Source of the DNA: Anaerolineae bacterium
GTDB taxonomy: Bacteria; Chloroflexota; Anaerolineae; Aggregatilineales; Phototrophicaceae
Assembly (NCBI GenBank): GCA_025454715.1
Contig: JALONY010000042.1
Span: 1 to 10,560, forward strand
Reading direction: 5' to 3'
Length of the DNA: 10,560 nucleotides
How positions within the stretch are numbered: position 1 is the first letter of the stretch; each line of letters opens with the position of its first letter. Below, in pieces: positions 1 through 7,153 of the stretch. The position numbers and the translations under genes are program-made. Under the pieces are notes generated by a model. The model was not told the origin of the DNA. It worked only from the letters and a program-made list of their open reading frames with translations, and made no database searches.

Positions 1-1115
1 ATTCGCCAACGCCAGCATCGGCTCGACCGCCCCCGCCCAACCGGTCACGACCACCGCCCCAGCCCCCGCACAACCAGCACAACCCGTCACCCCAGCACCA
101 GCACCCGTCACGACCACTGCCCCAGCACCCGCACCGGTCACAACCACCGCCCCAGCCCCCGCACAACCGGCACAACCCGTCACCCCAGCCCCCGCGCCCG
201 TCACGACCAATGCCCCAACGCCCGCACCGGTCACGACAACCGCCCCAGCCCCGGCGCCCGTCACGACTACCGCCCCCGCCCCCGCACAACCTGCCGCAAC
301 CCCGATGACCACCACCGGCACCGCCACCGCAATTGTCATGGCGCAAAACGGCGCACGGATGCGTACCGGCGCGGGCGTCAGCAACGGCGAGGTCATGATG
401 GTGCCCTACAAGTCGCAAGTCGAGTTGCTGGGCAGACCCGCGCAGCAAGCTCCGCTGGGTCAACATCCGCGCCCAAGGCAAGACCGGCTGGACTCGCGAG
501 GACTTCTTGCGCCTGACCGGCGGTGATTTCCAATCGCTCGGCCTCGGCTCCGCCGACTCGTTCCCCGCGCCGGTCGTCAACTCGTGGTGGGTGCGCGATT
601 ACAACCTCGACCCCAACTTTACCTTCGTCCATTACGGCTGGGACTTGGCCGCCGCGGTCGGTGAGCCGTTGTTCGCCCCGCCGGTGCCGTCGCGGGTGGC
701 GGTCGCGTCATTGTGCCGCGCCTGCACCCCCGCCAAGCCCAACGCCCAAGCCCACGGCTTCAAGACCGGCGACTCCAGCATCGTCAACAGCCCCGAGTGG
801 AACTACGGCTATGGCCACATGGTCGGCCTGCGCGTGCTGCACCAAGACCTGCCCGCCTCGGCACAAGCCGAGCTGGCGCGCCGCAACCTGACCGGCTATC
901 ACCTCTACATCATCTACGCCCACATGAACAGCATCGAGGTACAAGCGGGCGCCGAGCTGCAAGCCGGTCAGCGCATCGGCACACTGGGCAATACCGGCAA
1001 CAGCGAAGGCCCCCACCTGCACCTCGAGGTACGGGCGTGGAACAACCCCAACGAGACCAGCCTCGGCGCCTCGTTCAAGAACCACATGACACCCGCCGTC
1101 GTCTTCCGGCGTTAG
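1..1115 (+). CDS. Exported SH3b-M23 peptidoglycan endopeptidase, 5'-partial and frameshifted
   Basis: Likely a zinc metallopeptidase that cuts peptidoglycan peptide bridges outside the membrane. The reading frame is open from base 2, so the start and any signal peptide lie left of the window. Order: a Pro/Ala/Thr-rich linker (to about 300), an SH3b domain (about 320-520: ATAIVMAQNGARMRTGAGVS, later LRWVNIRAQGKTGWTREDFL), then an M23/LytM domain (about 600-1110). All zinc and catalytic motifs are present: HYGWD (His at 630-632, Asp at 642-644), YAHM (His at 921-923) and HLHLEV (second His at 1020-1022). Between the zinc Asp and the GYGHMV strand sits an insertion of roughly 30 residues with a CxxC (Cys at 714 and 723). 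The SH3b domain switches frame near 430-438, so no single frame encodes the whole protein. Stop TAG at 1113-1115 overlaps the stop of the convergent murJ. The family call is firm; whether the frameshift is real is not. Confidence 0.85.
41..298 (+). repeat. 93-bp tandem repeat coding a Pro/Ala/Thr linker
   Basis: Two adjacent 93-bp units (41-133 and 134-226) each encode 31 residues built from PVTTTAPAPA, QPAQPVTPAPA and PVTTTAPAPA. They are followed by a 30-bp unit (227-256) and a 42-bp unit (257-298) that begin the same way. The two long copies differ mostly at third codon positions; the coding changes visible are Thr to Asn and Ala to Thr in the second copy. This fits a selected extracellular linker or wall-spanning spacer in the peptidase gene rather than a mobile or CRISPR-type repeat. 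Confidence 0.85.
430..438 (+). other. Frameshift site inside the SH3b domain
   Basis: Upstream, the frame starting at base 2 gives SH3b sequence ending VELLG. Downstream, the frame starting at base 3 gives DPRSKLRWVNIRAQGKTGW, the second half of the same fold. Dropping one base here (for example a434) joins them as VELLGDPRSKLRWVNI, a normal SH3b strand-turn-strand. If left uncorrected, the upstream frame ends at a stop at 524-526. I see no slippery heptamer or downstream structure that would argue for programmed shifting. Confidence 0.8.
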
Positions 1116-2648
1116 GCGCGCCGCCGCAACAGCAAGCGCGGGATGAGCAACGCCTCCGGCAGGCGCAAGGCCGCCCCCGCCCCAAAATAACCAAAATAAG
1201 CCACCACCCCCGACACACCGCATGCGCCCACCACCACCACGGTGGGCGCGCCGCTCAAAGCGGTCATCACCCCCCACACCACCGCGCCCATCAGCCCTGC
1301 AGCTGCCAGCATCCGCCCCAGCCGCCCAACCAGCACGCGGCTATCGAGCGCAGGCACGCGCCGCTGAAGCAACCACCACAACACCGCTGCCTCGGCCAAG
1401 GTCGTGACCGAGTTGGCCAGCGCCAACCCCGCGAACGACCCTCGCGCCAACGAGGTCGGGTCGCCGATGAAGCGGATGAACACCGCGCTCAGCACGATGT
1501 TGGACAACAAGGCCGCCACCCCCACCATCACCGGCGTGCGCGTGTCGCTCAGGGCATAAAACGCCCGCGATAAGACCTCCAGCAAGGCGTGGCCGGTCAT
1601 CCCGATTGCGAAGAATGCCAGCGCCCACGCCGTGCCCGCGGTCGCCTCCGGCAACCACGCGCTCCGCTCCAAAAACACCCGCACGATGGGCTCGCCCAAC
1701 ACCATCAACCCAACCGAGGCGGGCAACGCCAAGAACAGCAACGCCCCCAAGACCGGCGTCAGGCGCGCCCCAAAATTCTTGAGGTCACCATCCGCCGCCA
1801 AGCGCGCCAAGGTCGGGAAGACCGCCGTGCCCGCGCTCTGGGCAATCACCCCCAACGCGAAGAACATCAAAAACCACGCCACGTTCAGCGCGGTATTGCT
1901 GCCCGTCACCATGCCGCCCGCAAAATACAAGTTGACCAAAAAGTTGAGCTGCGTCACGGCCAAGCCCAACATGCGCGGCAACATCTGGCGCAACACCTGC
2001 CCCAGCCCCTCGACCTGTGCCCATGTCGGGCGCAAGCGTGCCCGCACCCGCACCAGCCCGGGCACTTGAATCAGCAAATGCAACACCGCCCCGAGGATGG
2101 CACCTAACGCCAGCCCATACACGTTCGAGTCGCCACTGGCCGCATACGCGAACCATCCCGAGTCGGTCGGTAGGTTGGGCGCGACCCACACCGCCCCGAC
2201 TATCAAGCCGATGTTGTACATGCTGATGGCCAGCGCGGGCAGCAAAAACTGCTGGTGCGCGTTCAAGATGCGACACGCCCGACAGCAACAACGGCATATA
2301 CAACGGCGCGCTCACGGCGGCCAATAGCCCCAACATCACGGCCACCGCCCCCGACCACGACATCACCGCGCTGGCCAAACGCCACGCCTGCGCGTCGTCA
2401 TTGCCCAAGTAGCGGTTGAAGACCGGGATGAAGGCCGACCCCAGCGCCCCGCCCGCCACCAACGTAAACACCAGCTCGGGCACCCGTTGCGCCGCAAAAA
2501 ACACGTCCAGCTCGGGCGATGCCCCAAAAGACGCCGCATACGCCGCCGTGCGGATGAGCCCCAACACCCCGCTGGCCAAGAACCCCAGCAGCACCACCAG
2601 CGCCGCCCGTACCATTTGCCCAGCGTTCAAAGCGCGAACTCGTTCCAT
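1112..2648 (-). pseudogene. murJ: MurJ-type lipid II flippase, broken by frameshift plus internal gap
   Basis: MurJ (MviN, MOP exporter superfamily) flips lipid II across the inner membrane for peptidoglycan synthesis. The N-terminal part (2648 down to about 2271, about 126 codons) reads GVLGLIRTAAYAASFG, AAQRVPELVFTLVAGGALGS and AFIPVFNRYLG, matching the family's first helices and their conserved arginine (R33). The remaining part (about 2269 to 1112, about 385 codons in another frame) reads ILNAHQQFLLPALAISMYN and carries the later transmembrane helices to the C-terminus. Joined, about 510 residues are present. The loop and helix normally lying between the AP motif and ILN (about 45 residues in family members such as E. 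coli MurJ) are only about a dozen residues long here. The start ATG at 2648 has AGGTGA six bases upstream. Identity is firm. It may be an inactivated gene or an assembly/sequencing error. Confidence 0.85.
2267..2274 (-). other. Frameshift/deletion junction in murJ
   Basis: On the minus strand the N-terminal frame reads PLYMPLLLSGVS and then turns to nonsense. The frame one base over begins ILNAHQQFLLPAL immediately. One surplus base relative to the reading frame, together with about 30 missing residues, suggests a net deletion of around 90-105 bp that is not a multiple of three. The exact lost sequence cannot be inferred from this window. Confidence 0.7.
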
Positions 2649-2654
2649 CGCTAA

Positions 2655-2660
2655 TCACCT
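2655..2660 (-). promoter_or_regulatory. Ribosome binding site of murJ
   Basis: The minus strand reads AGGTGA, six bases before the ATG at 2648-2646. This supports that start and shows that the 5' end of murJ is intact despite the downstream break. Confidence 0.6.
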
Positions 2661-2686
2661 ATCCTTCGCCCCAATGCCAGTAACCC

Positions 2687-2694
2687 ATTATAAT
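2687..2694. promoter_or_regulatory. Palindromic -10 element shared by divergent genes
   Basis: ATTATAAT is its own reverse complement, so a perfect TATAAT occurs on both strands (2689-2694 on +, 2692-2687 on -), in an otherwise GC-rich 95-bp divergent spacer. On the + strand a weak -35 (TTCGCC, 2665-2670) lies 18 bases upstream. No good -35 is visible on the minus strand. The expected leaders are about 40 bases for the large + gene and about 30 bases for murJ, both compatible with their ribosome binding sites. Confidence 0.5.
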
Positions 2695-2729
2695 CATCCG
2701 CATAAGGTTTGAACCGGATTGACCACGCC

Positions 2730-2735
2730 GAGGGA
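2730..2735 (+). promoter_or_regulatory. Ribosome binding site that supports the TTG start at 2744
   Basis: GAGGGA lies eight bases before TTG at 2744. An in-frame TGA at 2720-2722 rules out an earlier start, and no ATG or GTG occurs in frame between that stop and the TTG. The next in-frame ATG (2834) would remove the conserved-looking N-terminal strand. Confidence 0.6.
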
Positions 2736-2743
2736 TTTTCGAC

Positions 2744-5700
2744 TTGTCTGCCAAACATTACCCCCTAGAACATTTCTATGTCAGCCAAACGCCCAAAATC
2801 GGTGAGGCCAAATTCGAGCAGGCGGTGGTGGCCATGTCGCCCAACGTCACGCCCGACCTCATCGAGCGCCTGACCACCCGCTACGGGCTCCAGCGCAACG
2901 GCATCGTCCAGTCGTTCACCCTGCTGCGCGACACCCAGCCCGGGCGCTTCTTCGCCGTCCACATCCAACGCGGCGCGGGCGGCCAACCCGTGGCGCACTA
3001 TATCATTTTGCCCAGCGACATCCTGCGCGCCATGCAGGGCAATCTGCGCGCCCTCGTCGCCTTGCTCGACACCACCCCGCCCGTGTTTGCGCCCAACCGC
3101 CAGACCCTGAGCGCCATCCTCATGCCCGCCGTGGCCGCCACCGGCGCCCCCGACCAAGCCAAAGACATCCTCGCCCTGCTGACCACCGTCAAGAACAAGA
3201 TGGACGTGATGGAGACCTTGCTCTCGACCATCGTCCAAAACGTCCGCCTCGTCGTCCAAAACGCCCCCATCGACCTCGCCCAGCGCGTCGGGTTCGTCGA
3301 GGGCTTGCTGGCCTTACTGCCCCCCTCGGTGCGCTTCGCCGTCACCTTTGCCGGTGACATCGGCTTCCACACCGAAATCGACGCCCAAATCTATTTCACC
3401 CGCGAGGACATCACCGCCACCGATGTCGTCCGCTACGATTGGCAGTCCGGCCAGATGTTCGGCGTCCCGCTCAAGGACGATTACAGCCGCTTCACCATCA
3501 GCCAGCTCCGCCTCGATACCTCGCTGGTCATCGAGCGCACCCGCAACATGAACCAGCCCGCGGCGTGGTCGCTCAGCGAGGGGCGCAAATTGTCGGACGC
3601 GCTCTCCTATGCCTCCTACCGCCTCAAAATCGACCAAGCCCTCAAATCCGGCCAGCCGGTCAACAAGGAAGATGTCGCCCAAGTCCTCTCGTCCGACCCG
3701 ACCCTGCCCCAAGACCTGCGCCTGATGTACGCCCGCTACCTGCTGCGGATGAGCCTCGCCATGCAGTCCGCGCAAGAGGCCGAGCCCATCGCCGACCTGT
3801 TCGAGCGCCAGCCCGACCTCGAGCGTGAAGCCCTCGAACAAATCGGGCAACATATCGACAAAGACGGCGCGGCGGGCATCTTCCGCGTCATCTCGCGCTG
3901 GTTCGTGCGTGGCACCGCCTTGCCTCACCGCAGCCGCTGGGCACAGATGGGCTTGCAAGCCGCCCTCGCCGCCAGCCAAACCCTCACCCAATCCCGCGAC
4001 TTGGCCGGCATCGCCGCCCTCGCCGACGACATCAACGCCTCCAGCTACGCCCTCGACCTCAAGCCGGTCAGCCACCAGCTCCTCGAAAGCCTGATACCGT
4101 TCGCCACCCAAGGCGCCGACCTCGCCGAGCGCATCTTCTTGCTGGTCGCCACCTTGCTCAACTACGACGACGCCCGCCAATTCTTGGCCGCCCCCAGCTT
4201 GCGCGGCCTGTTGCCCTCCGAGCTCAATGCGTTCGTCTCCGCCCTAGAGCCGACCAGCCCGCAACCCACCCCCAACAACAACCTCTTGCTCAACGCGGCG
4301 CGCAGCCTCGGCTCCCGTTGGGAAGGTGCCCTCATCGCCCAGTTCGGGCTGTGGGCACGCCGCGCCAACCGCATCGTCCTACTCGAAGACGTGGCCATCA
4401 GCGCCCTCGCCCGCCACGCCCTCGAGCAAGATATGTCGTTGCGCGCCCGCATCGCCGCCTTGTTCGATCAGCTCTCGCCCGATGAGGTCAAGGCACTCGG
4501 TCAACGCGGCGGCCTGCACCTCATGCGCGTCAAATTGGCGCTGGGCGACCATGAGGGGCTCCAAGCCGCCATCCGCCAACAAGCCCGCACCTTCTACCTC
4601 GGCGAAGCCCAAATCAAGCTGATTTTCGCCATCGAGCGCGCCTTCAGCGAGACCCTCGTCTCGCCCGAGGCCGCTTACGCCGCGGTCAAGTACCTCTCGG
4701 AAAACGGCATCCAATACGCCCCGCTGGTCATGGCTGGCTTGGGCGCGCTGGGCAGCCGCCCCCAACACCCCGCCCTCGACGACCTGACCGACCTCATCGC
4801 CAACTCCATCCGCACCAGCGCCAGCTCCCTCGATGTCGTGCCGCCCGCCTCGTTGGCGCGCCTCACCGCCTATCACCTGCGCGCAGGCCGCACCAAAGCC
4901 GCCGCGGAGTCGGGCGCGTGGGTCGGCCAATCCGCCGACCGCCAAGACAAGCACGGCCTCGAGGCCATCAAGCACATGGTCGAGCTGATCGGGCGTGCCG
5001 ACCTCGTCACCCCGTCCGGCCAAGACGCCCTGCGCGCCGCCGCCCGCCACATCGACCCGCAGGATTACCCGCAGTTCATCGCCTACCTCAAGCGCGAGTT
5101 CAGCGCCGAGTTCAGCGCCCAATTCGAGAACACCGCCTACCTGACCAGCATCTTGCTAGGGCGTGACCTCAACACCTACCTCAAGACCGCCACGGTCGCA
5201 TGGCGTTTCCTCGCCAGCGTCCACGCCCTCTACGCCGATAACCGCACGCCGGTCGAAGGCGAGCCGGAGATGCTGTTGGGCAACCTGAGCAGCACCTTCA
5301 TCGGCCAAGAGCGCGAGGAAGTCCGCAACCTCATCAACGAGCTGATTAAGGCGCTGGTGGCGGTGGCCGAGGCCAAACGCGCCGCCAAGCCGCGCCCCGA
5401 CGCCCCGACCGCCACCGTCGATGTCATCCGCACCATCGGGAGCGGCTTGGCAGGCAGCCGCCCCGCCCCCAGCCCCAATGCCGAGCACGCGCTGGGCGTC
5501 CCCGACCGCCCCAGCCTCAAGCAAGCCCTGATGGCCTCGATTGCCGTGGCAGGCCGCATGACCCGCCCCGTGCCCGCTGGCCTGACCTCACGCGCCTTCA
5601 AGACCGAGCTGGAAAGCATCCTCAACGCCATGCCCGCCGAGGATGCCGCCCAAGCCCGCGAACGCGCCGCCATCCTCAGCGGCCTCGGGCGCGTCATCAT

Positions 5701-5839
5701 CGAAATCGGCTCCGGCAACAACAACAAAATCAACGAGCCGTCCGTCTATGCCAAAAAGCTGGAACAAGGCACCCAGCGCCCGCGCAACCCGCTGGAGTTC
5801 CTGCGCTACATCCAAGGCTACATCGGGCGCAAGGGCTAA
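2744..5839 (+). CDS. Large cysteine-free protein of unknown function, possibly GAP1-like N-terminus
   Basis: I do not recognise this 1031-residue protein with certainty. Residues 1-290 look like a mixed alpha/beta region: PLEHFYVSQTPKIGE (7-21), RFFAVHIQRGAGGQPVAHYI (68-87), then GLLALLPPSVRFAVTFAGDI (187-206). The middle and C-terminal parts (about 290-870) are almost wholly helical and Leu/Ala-rich, like a TPR- or HEAT-type solenoid, with no motif I can name. A Pro-rich linker (about 880-930) precedes a final helical segment ending at residue 1031. There is no signal peptide, no membrane segment and not one cysteine, so it is probably cytoplasmic. The N-terminal pattern loosely recalls GTPase-associated protein 1 (GAP1) domains, including the 'LPP..R...TF' motif, but no partner GTPase is visible here. 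It starts at TTG, is divergent from murJ, and is probably a single-gene transcript ending at the hairpin at 5860-5891. Confidence 0.75.
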   Translation: MSAKHYPLEHFYVSQTPKIGEAKFEQAVVAMSPNVTPDLIERLTTRYGLQRNGIVQSFTLLRDTQPGRFFAVHIQRGAGGQPVAHYIILPSDILRAMQGNLRALVALLDTTPPVFAPNRQTLSAILMPAVAATGAPDQAKDILALLTTVKNKMDVMETLLSTIVQNVRLVVQNAPIDLAQRVGFVEGLLALLPPSVRFAVTFAGDIGFHTEIDAQIYFTREDITATDVVRYDWQSGQMFGVPLKDDYSRFTISQLRLDTSLVIERTRNMNQPAAWSLSEGRKLSDALSYASYRLKIDQALKSGQPVNKEDVAQVLSSDPTLPQDLRLMYARYLLRMSLAMQSAQEAEPIADLFERQPDLEREALEQIGQHIDKDGAAGIFRVISRWFVRGTALPHRSRWAQMGLQAALAASQTLTQSRDLAGIAALADDINASSYALDLKPVSHQLLESLIPFATQGADLAERIFLLVATLLNYDDARQFLAAPSLRGLLPSELNAFVSALEPTSPQPTPNNNLLLNAARSLGSRWEGALIAQFGLWARRANRIVLLEDVAISALARHALEQDMSLRARIAALFDQLSPDEVKALGQRGGLHLMRVKLALGDHEGLQAAIRQQARTFYLGEAQIKLIFAIERAFSETLVSPEAAYAAVKYLSENGIQYAPLVMAGLGALGSRPQHPALDDLTDLIANSIRTSASSLDVVPPASLARLTAYHLRAGRTKAAAESGAWVGQSADRQDKHGLEAIKHMVELIGRADLVTPSGQDALRAAARHIDPQDYPQFIAYLKREFSAEFSAQFENTAYLTSILLGRDLNTYLKTATVAWRFLASVHALYADNRTPVEGEPEMLLGNLSSTFIGQEREEVRNLINELIKALVAVAEAKRAAKPRPDAPTATVDVIRTIGSGLAGSRPAPSPNAEHALGVPDRPSLKQALMASIAVAGRMTRPVPAGLTSRAFKTELESILNAMPAEDAAQARERAAILSGLGRVIIEIGSGNNNKINEPSVYAKKLEQGTQRPRNPLEFLRYIQGYIGRKG

Positions 5840-5859
5840 CCCGCCCCACCCGCTCACGA

Positions 5860-5891
5860 AAACGGGCGTACCCATGTCGGTACGCCCGTTT
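5860..5891. terminator. Bidirectional intrinsic terminator
   Basis: A perfect 13-bp stem (5860-5872 paired with 5879-5891) closes a six-base loop CATGTC. It is GC-rich in the middle, with AAA at the left foot and TTT at the right foot, so it can act in both directions, although the U tracts are short. It sits between two convergent stop codons (5839 on + and 5915 on -), the expected place for a shared terminator. Confidence 0.8.
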
Positions 5892-5914
5892 GACATCTCG
5901 TGCCCTTGCCCGCG

Positions 5915-7153
5915 CTAGTCGGGTGTGCCCGCCCAAACCGGCAAGGTCAGCGTGAACACGCTCCCCTCGCCCACCGTCGTCCGCACGTCCAGCCGACCGC
6001 CGTGCGCCTCGGCGACCCCGCGTGCGATGTACAAGCCTTGCCCCAGACCCCGCGGGTCGAGCCGCACGCCCTCACGGGTCACCGGCCTCCCGCGATAAAA
6101 CCGCTCGAAAATGCGCGGCAAATCGTCGTCAGCAATCCCGACCCCGCTGTCGATGACATCGATGGTCAACAAGGCAGAGTCGTCCTCGTCGAGGCCAGCC
6201 ACCACCACGATACTGCCCTTGTTCTCGGTGTATTGGATGCTGTTTCGCAGCAGATGCCCCAGCGCCCAGCGCAAGCGTTGCTCATCACCGGCCACCATCA
6301 GGCGCTCCGCATCGCGGATCATCAGCAAGACCTCTAGGCCGTGCTTCTGCACCTCGGGCAGCAACCCGCGCACCACCGCCCCAATCACCGGCTCCACCTG
6401 CACCTGCTCACGGCTGACCATGAACGTCCCCCCGCCCATCTCGGCGAGGTCGAGCATCTCCACCACCATCCGGTCGAGCACGTCCACATGGTCAATCAGC
6501 GACTCGACCATCTGCTGCATCGGCGGGTTTTGGCTGGCGCGGGCGCCCAACAAATCCGCCGTCCCCTTGATTTTGGCCAGCGGGGTCTTCAGCTCATGCG
6601 AAATCGAACGGATGAAATGCGACCGCAGCCGTTGCGAGACCTGCGAGTCCGTCACGTCGCGCATCAACGCCAACCGCCCGACCGCACGGCCTTGCCCGTC
6701 CGAGACCACCGCCACCTGCAACGCCAGCGTCCGATCCTGAAACTCGACCCGCTGGGCGGGCGTCAGCGTCATCTCGGCGGCCTCGGGCGCCACCGCCAAC
6801 GTGACCTGACCGGCGCGGCTATACAAAAACTCTTCGGGCGTCCCGAACAGCTCTCGCGCCGACCGGTTGAGGTAGACCACCGCCCCACCCATATCCAGCA
6901 AGCACGCCAGCTCGTCCAGCGCGTCGAAGGTCGCCCGAAAGCGTTCGAGGTCACGGTCACGCTCGCGCACCAACGTCTTCAAGCGGTCGTTGGCTTGCAT
7001 CAACAACCGCTCCTTATCACGCTGGGGGAGGCTGGGCTTGGGCGTCGGGGCGCGCCGCATCTGCCCGAACAACCGCGAGAAAATCGTGCTCGCGTTGTCG
7101 CTCAGGGCTTTGGCACCCTTCAAATCATCCGGGGGCGGGCTGGTGTGGCTCAC
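5915..7153 (-). CDS. Soluble PAS-domain sensor histidine kinase
   Basis: This 412-residue kinase should autophosphorylate on His and pass phosphate to a receiver, probably the one encoded just upstream. No transmembrane segment is visible, so it is likely cytosolic. Order: basic/Pro N-terminus, coiled coil (about 40-75), PAS (about 72-168: DELACLLDMGGAVVYLNRSA), HisKA with SHFIRSISHELKTPLAKIKG (phospho-acceptor H186), and HATPase_c with N-box LLRNSIQYTE (N304), G1 DSGVGI (335-340), F-box IFERFYRG and G2 GLGQGLYIA (369-377). All catalytic boxes are intact. The start is GTG at 7153, whose GTGA overlaps the TGA stop of the response regulator. No clear ribosome binding site precedes it, so translation is probably coupled. 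The PAS ligand is unknown; no haem- or flavin-binding signature stands out. Confidence 0.93.
   Translation of the reverse strand: MSHTSPPPDDLKGAKALSDNASTIFSRLFGQMRRAPTPKPSLPQRDKERLLMQANDRLKTLVRERDRDLERFRATFDALDELACLLDMGGAVVYLNRSARELFGTPEEFLYSRAGQVTLAVAPEAAEMTLTPAQRVEFQDRTLALQVAVVSDGQGRAVGRLALMRDVTDSQVSQRLRSHFIRSISHELKTPLAKIKGTADLLGARASQNPPMQQMVESLIDHVDVLDRMVVEMLDLAEMGGGTFMVSREQVQVEPVIGAVVRGLLPEVQKHGLEVLLMIRDAERLMVAGDEQRLRWALGHLLRNSIQYTENKGSIVVVAGLDEDDSALLTIDVIDSGVGIADDDLPRIFERFYRGRPVTREGVRLDPRGLGQGLYIARGVAEAHGGRLDVRTTVGEGSVFTLTLPVWAGTPD

Noticed and set aside
41..298. Possible CRISPR array or intergenic repeat at the left edge
   Set aside because: The repeats are contiguous without spacers, keep one reading frame and encode a Pro/Ala/Thr linker in front of an SH3b domain.
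430..438. Programmed ribosomal frameshifting in the peptidase gene
   Set aside because: No slippery heptamer, stop-codon context or downstream structure is visible; an indel or sequence error is simpler.
713..2107. Long open frames on the + strand across the end of the peptidase and across murJ
   Set aside because: They encode Arg/Pro/His-rich sequence with no family resemblance and lie in shifted frames or opposite the clearly coding murJ; they are GC-rich shadow frames.
2765..5896. Several minus-strand open frames opposite the 1031-residue gene
   Set aside because: Their translations are Gly/Ala/Val/Asp-rich mirror sequences without domains, and the + strand gene has a ribosome binding site, promoter and terminator.
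2744..7153. A defence system formed by the 1031-residue protein with the kinase and receiver
   Set aside because: The genes are convergent and separated by a two-way terminator, the two-component genes are ordinary, and no nuclease, toxin or nucleotide-signal domain is visible.
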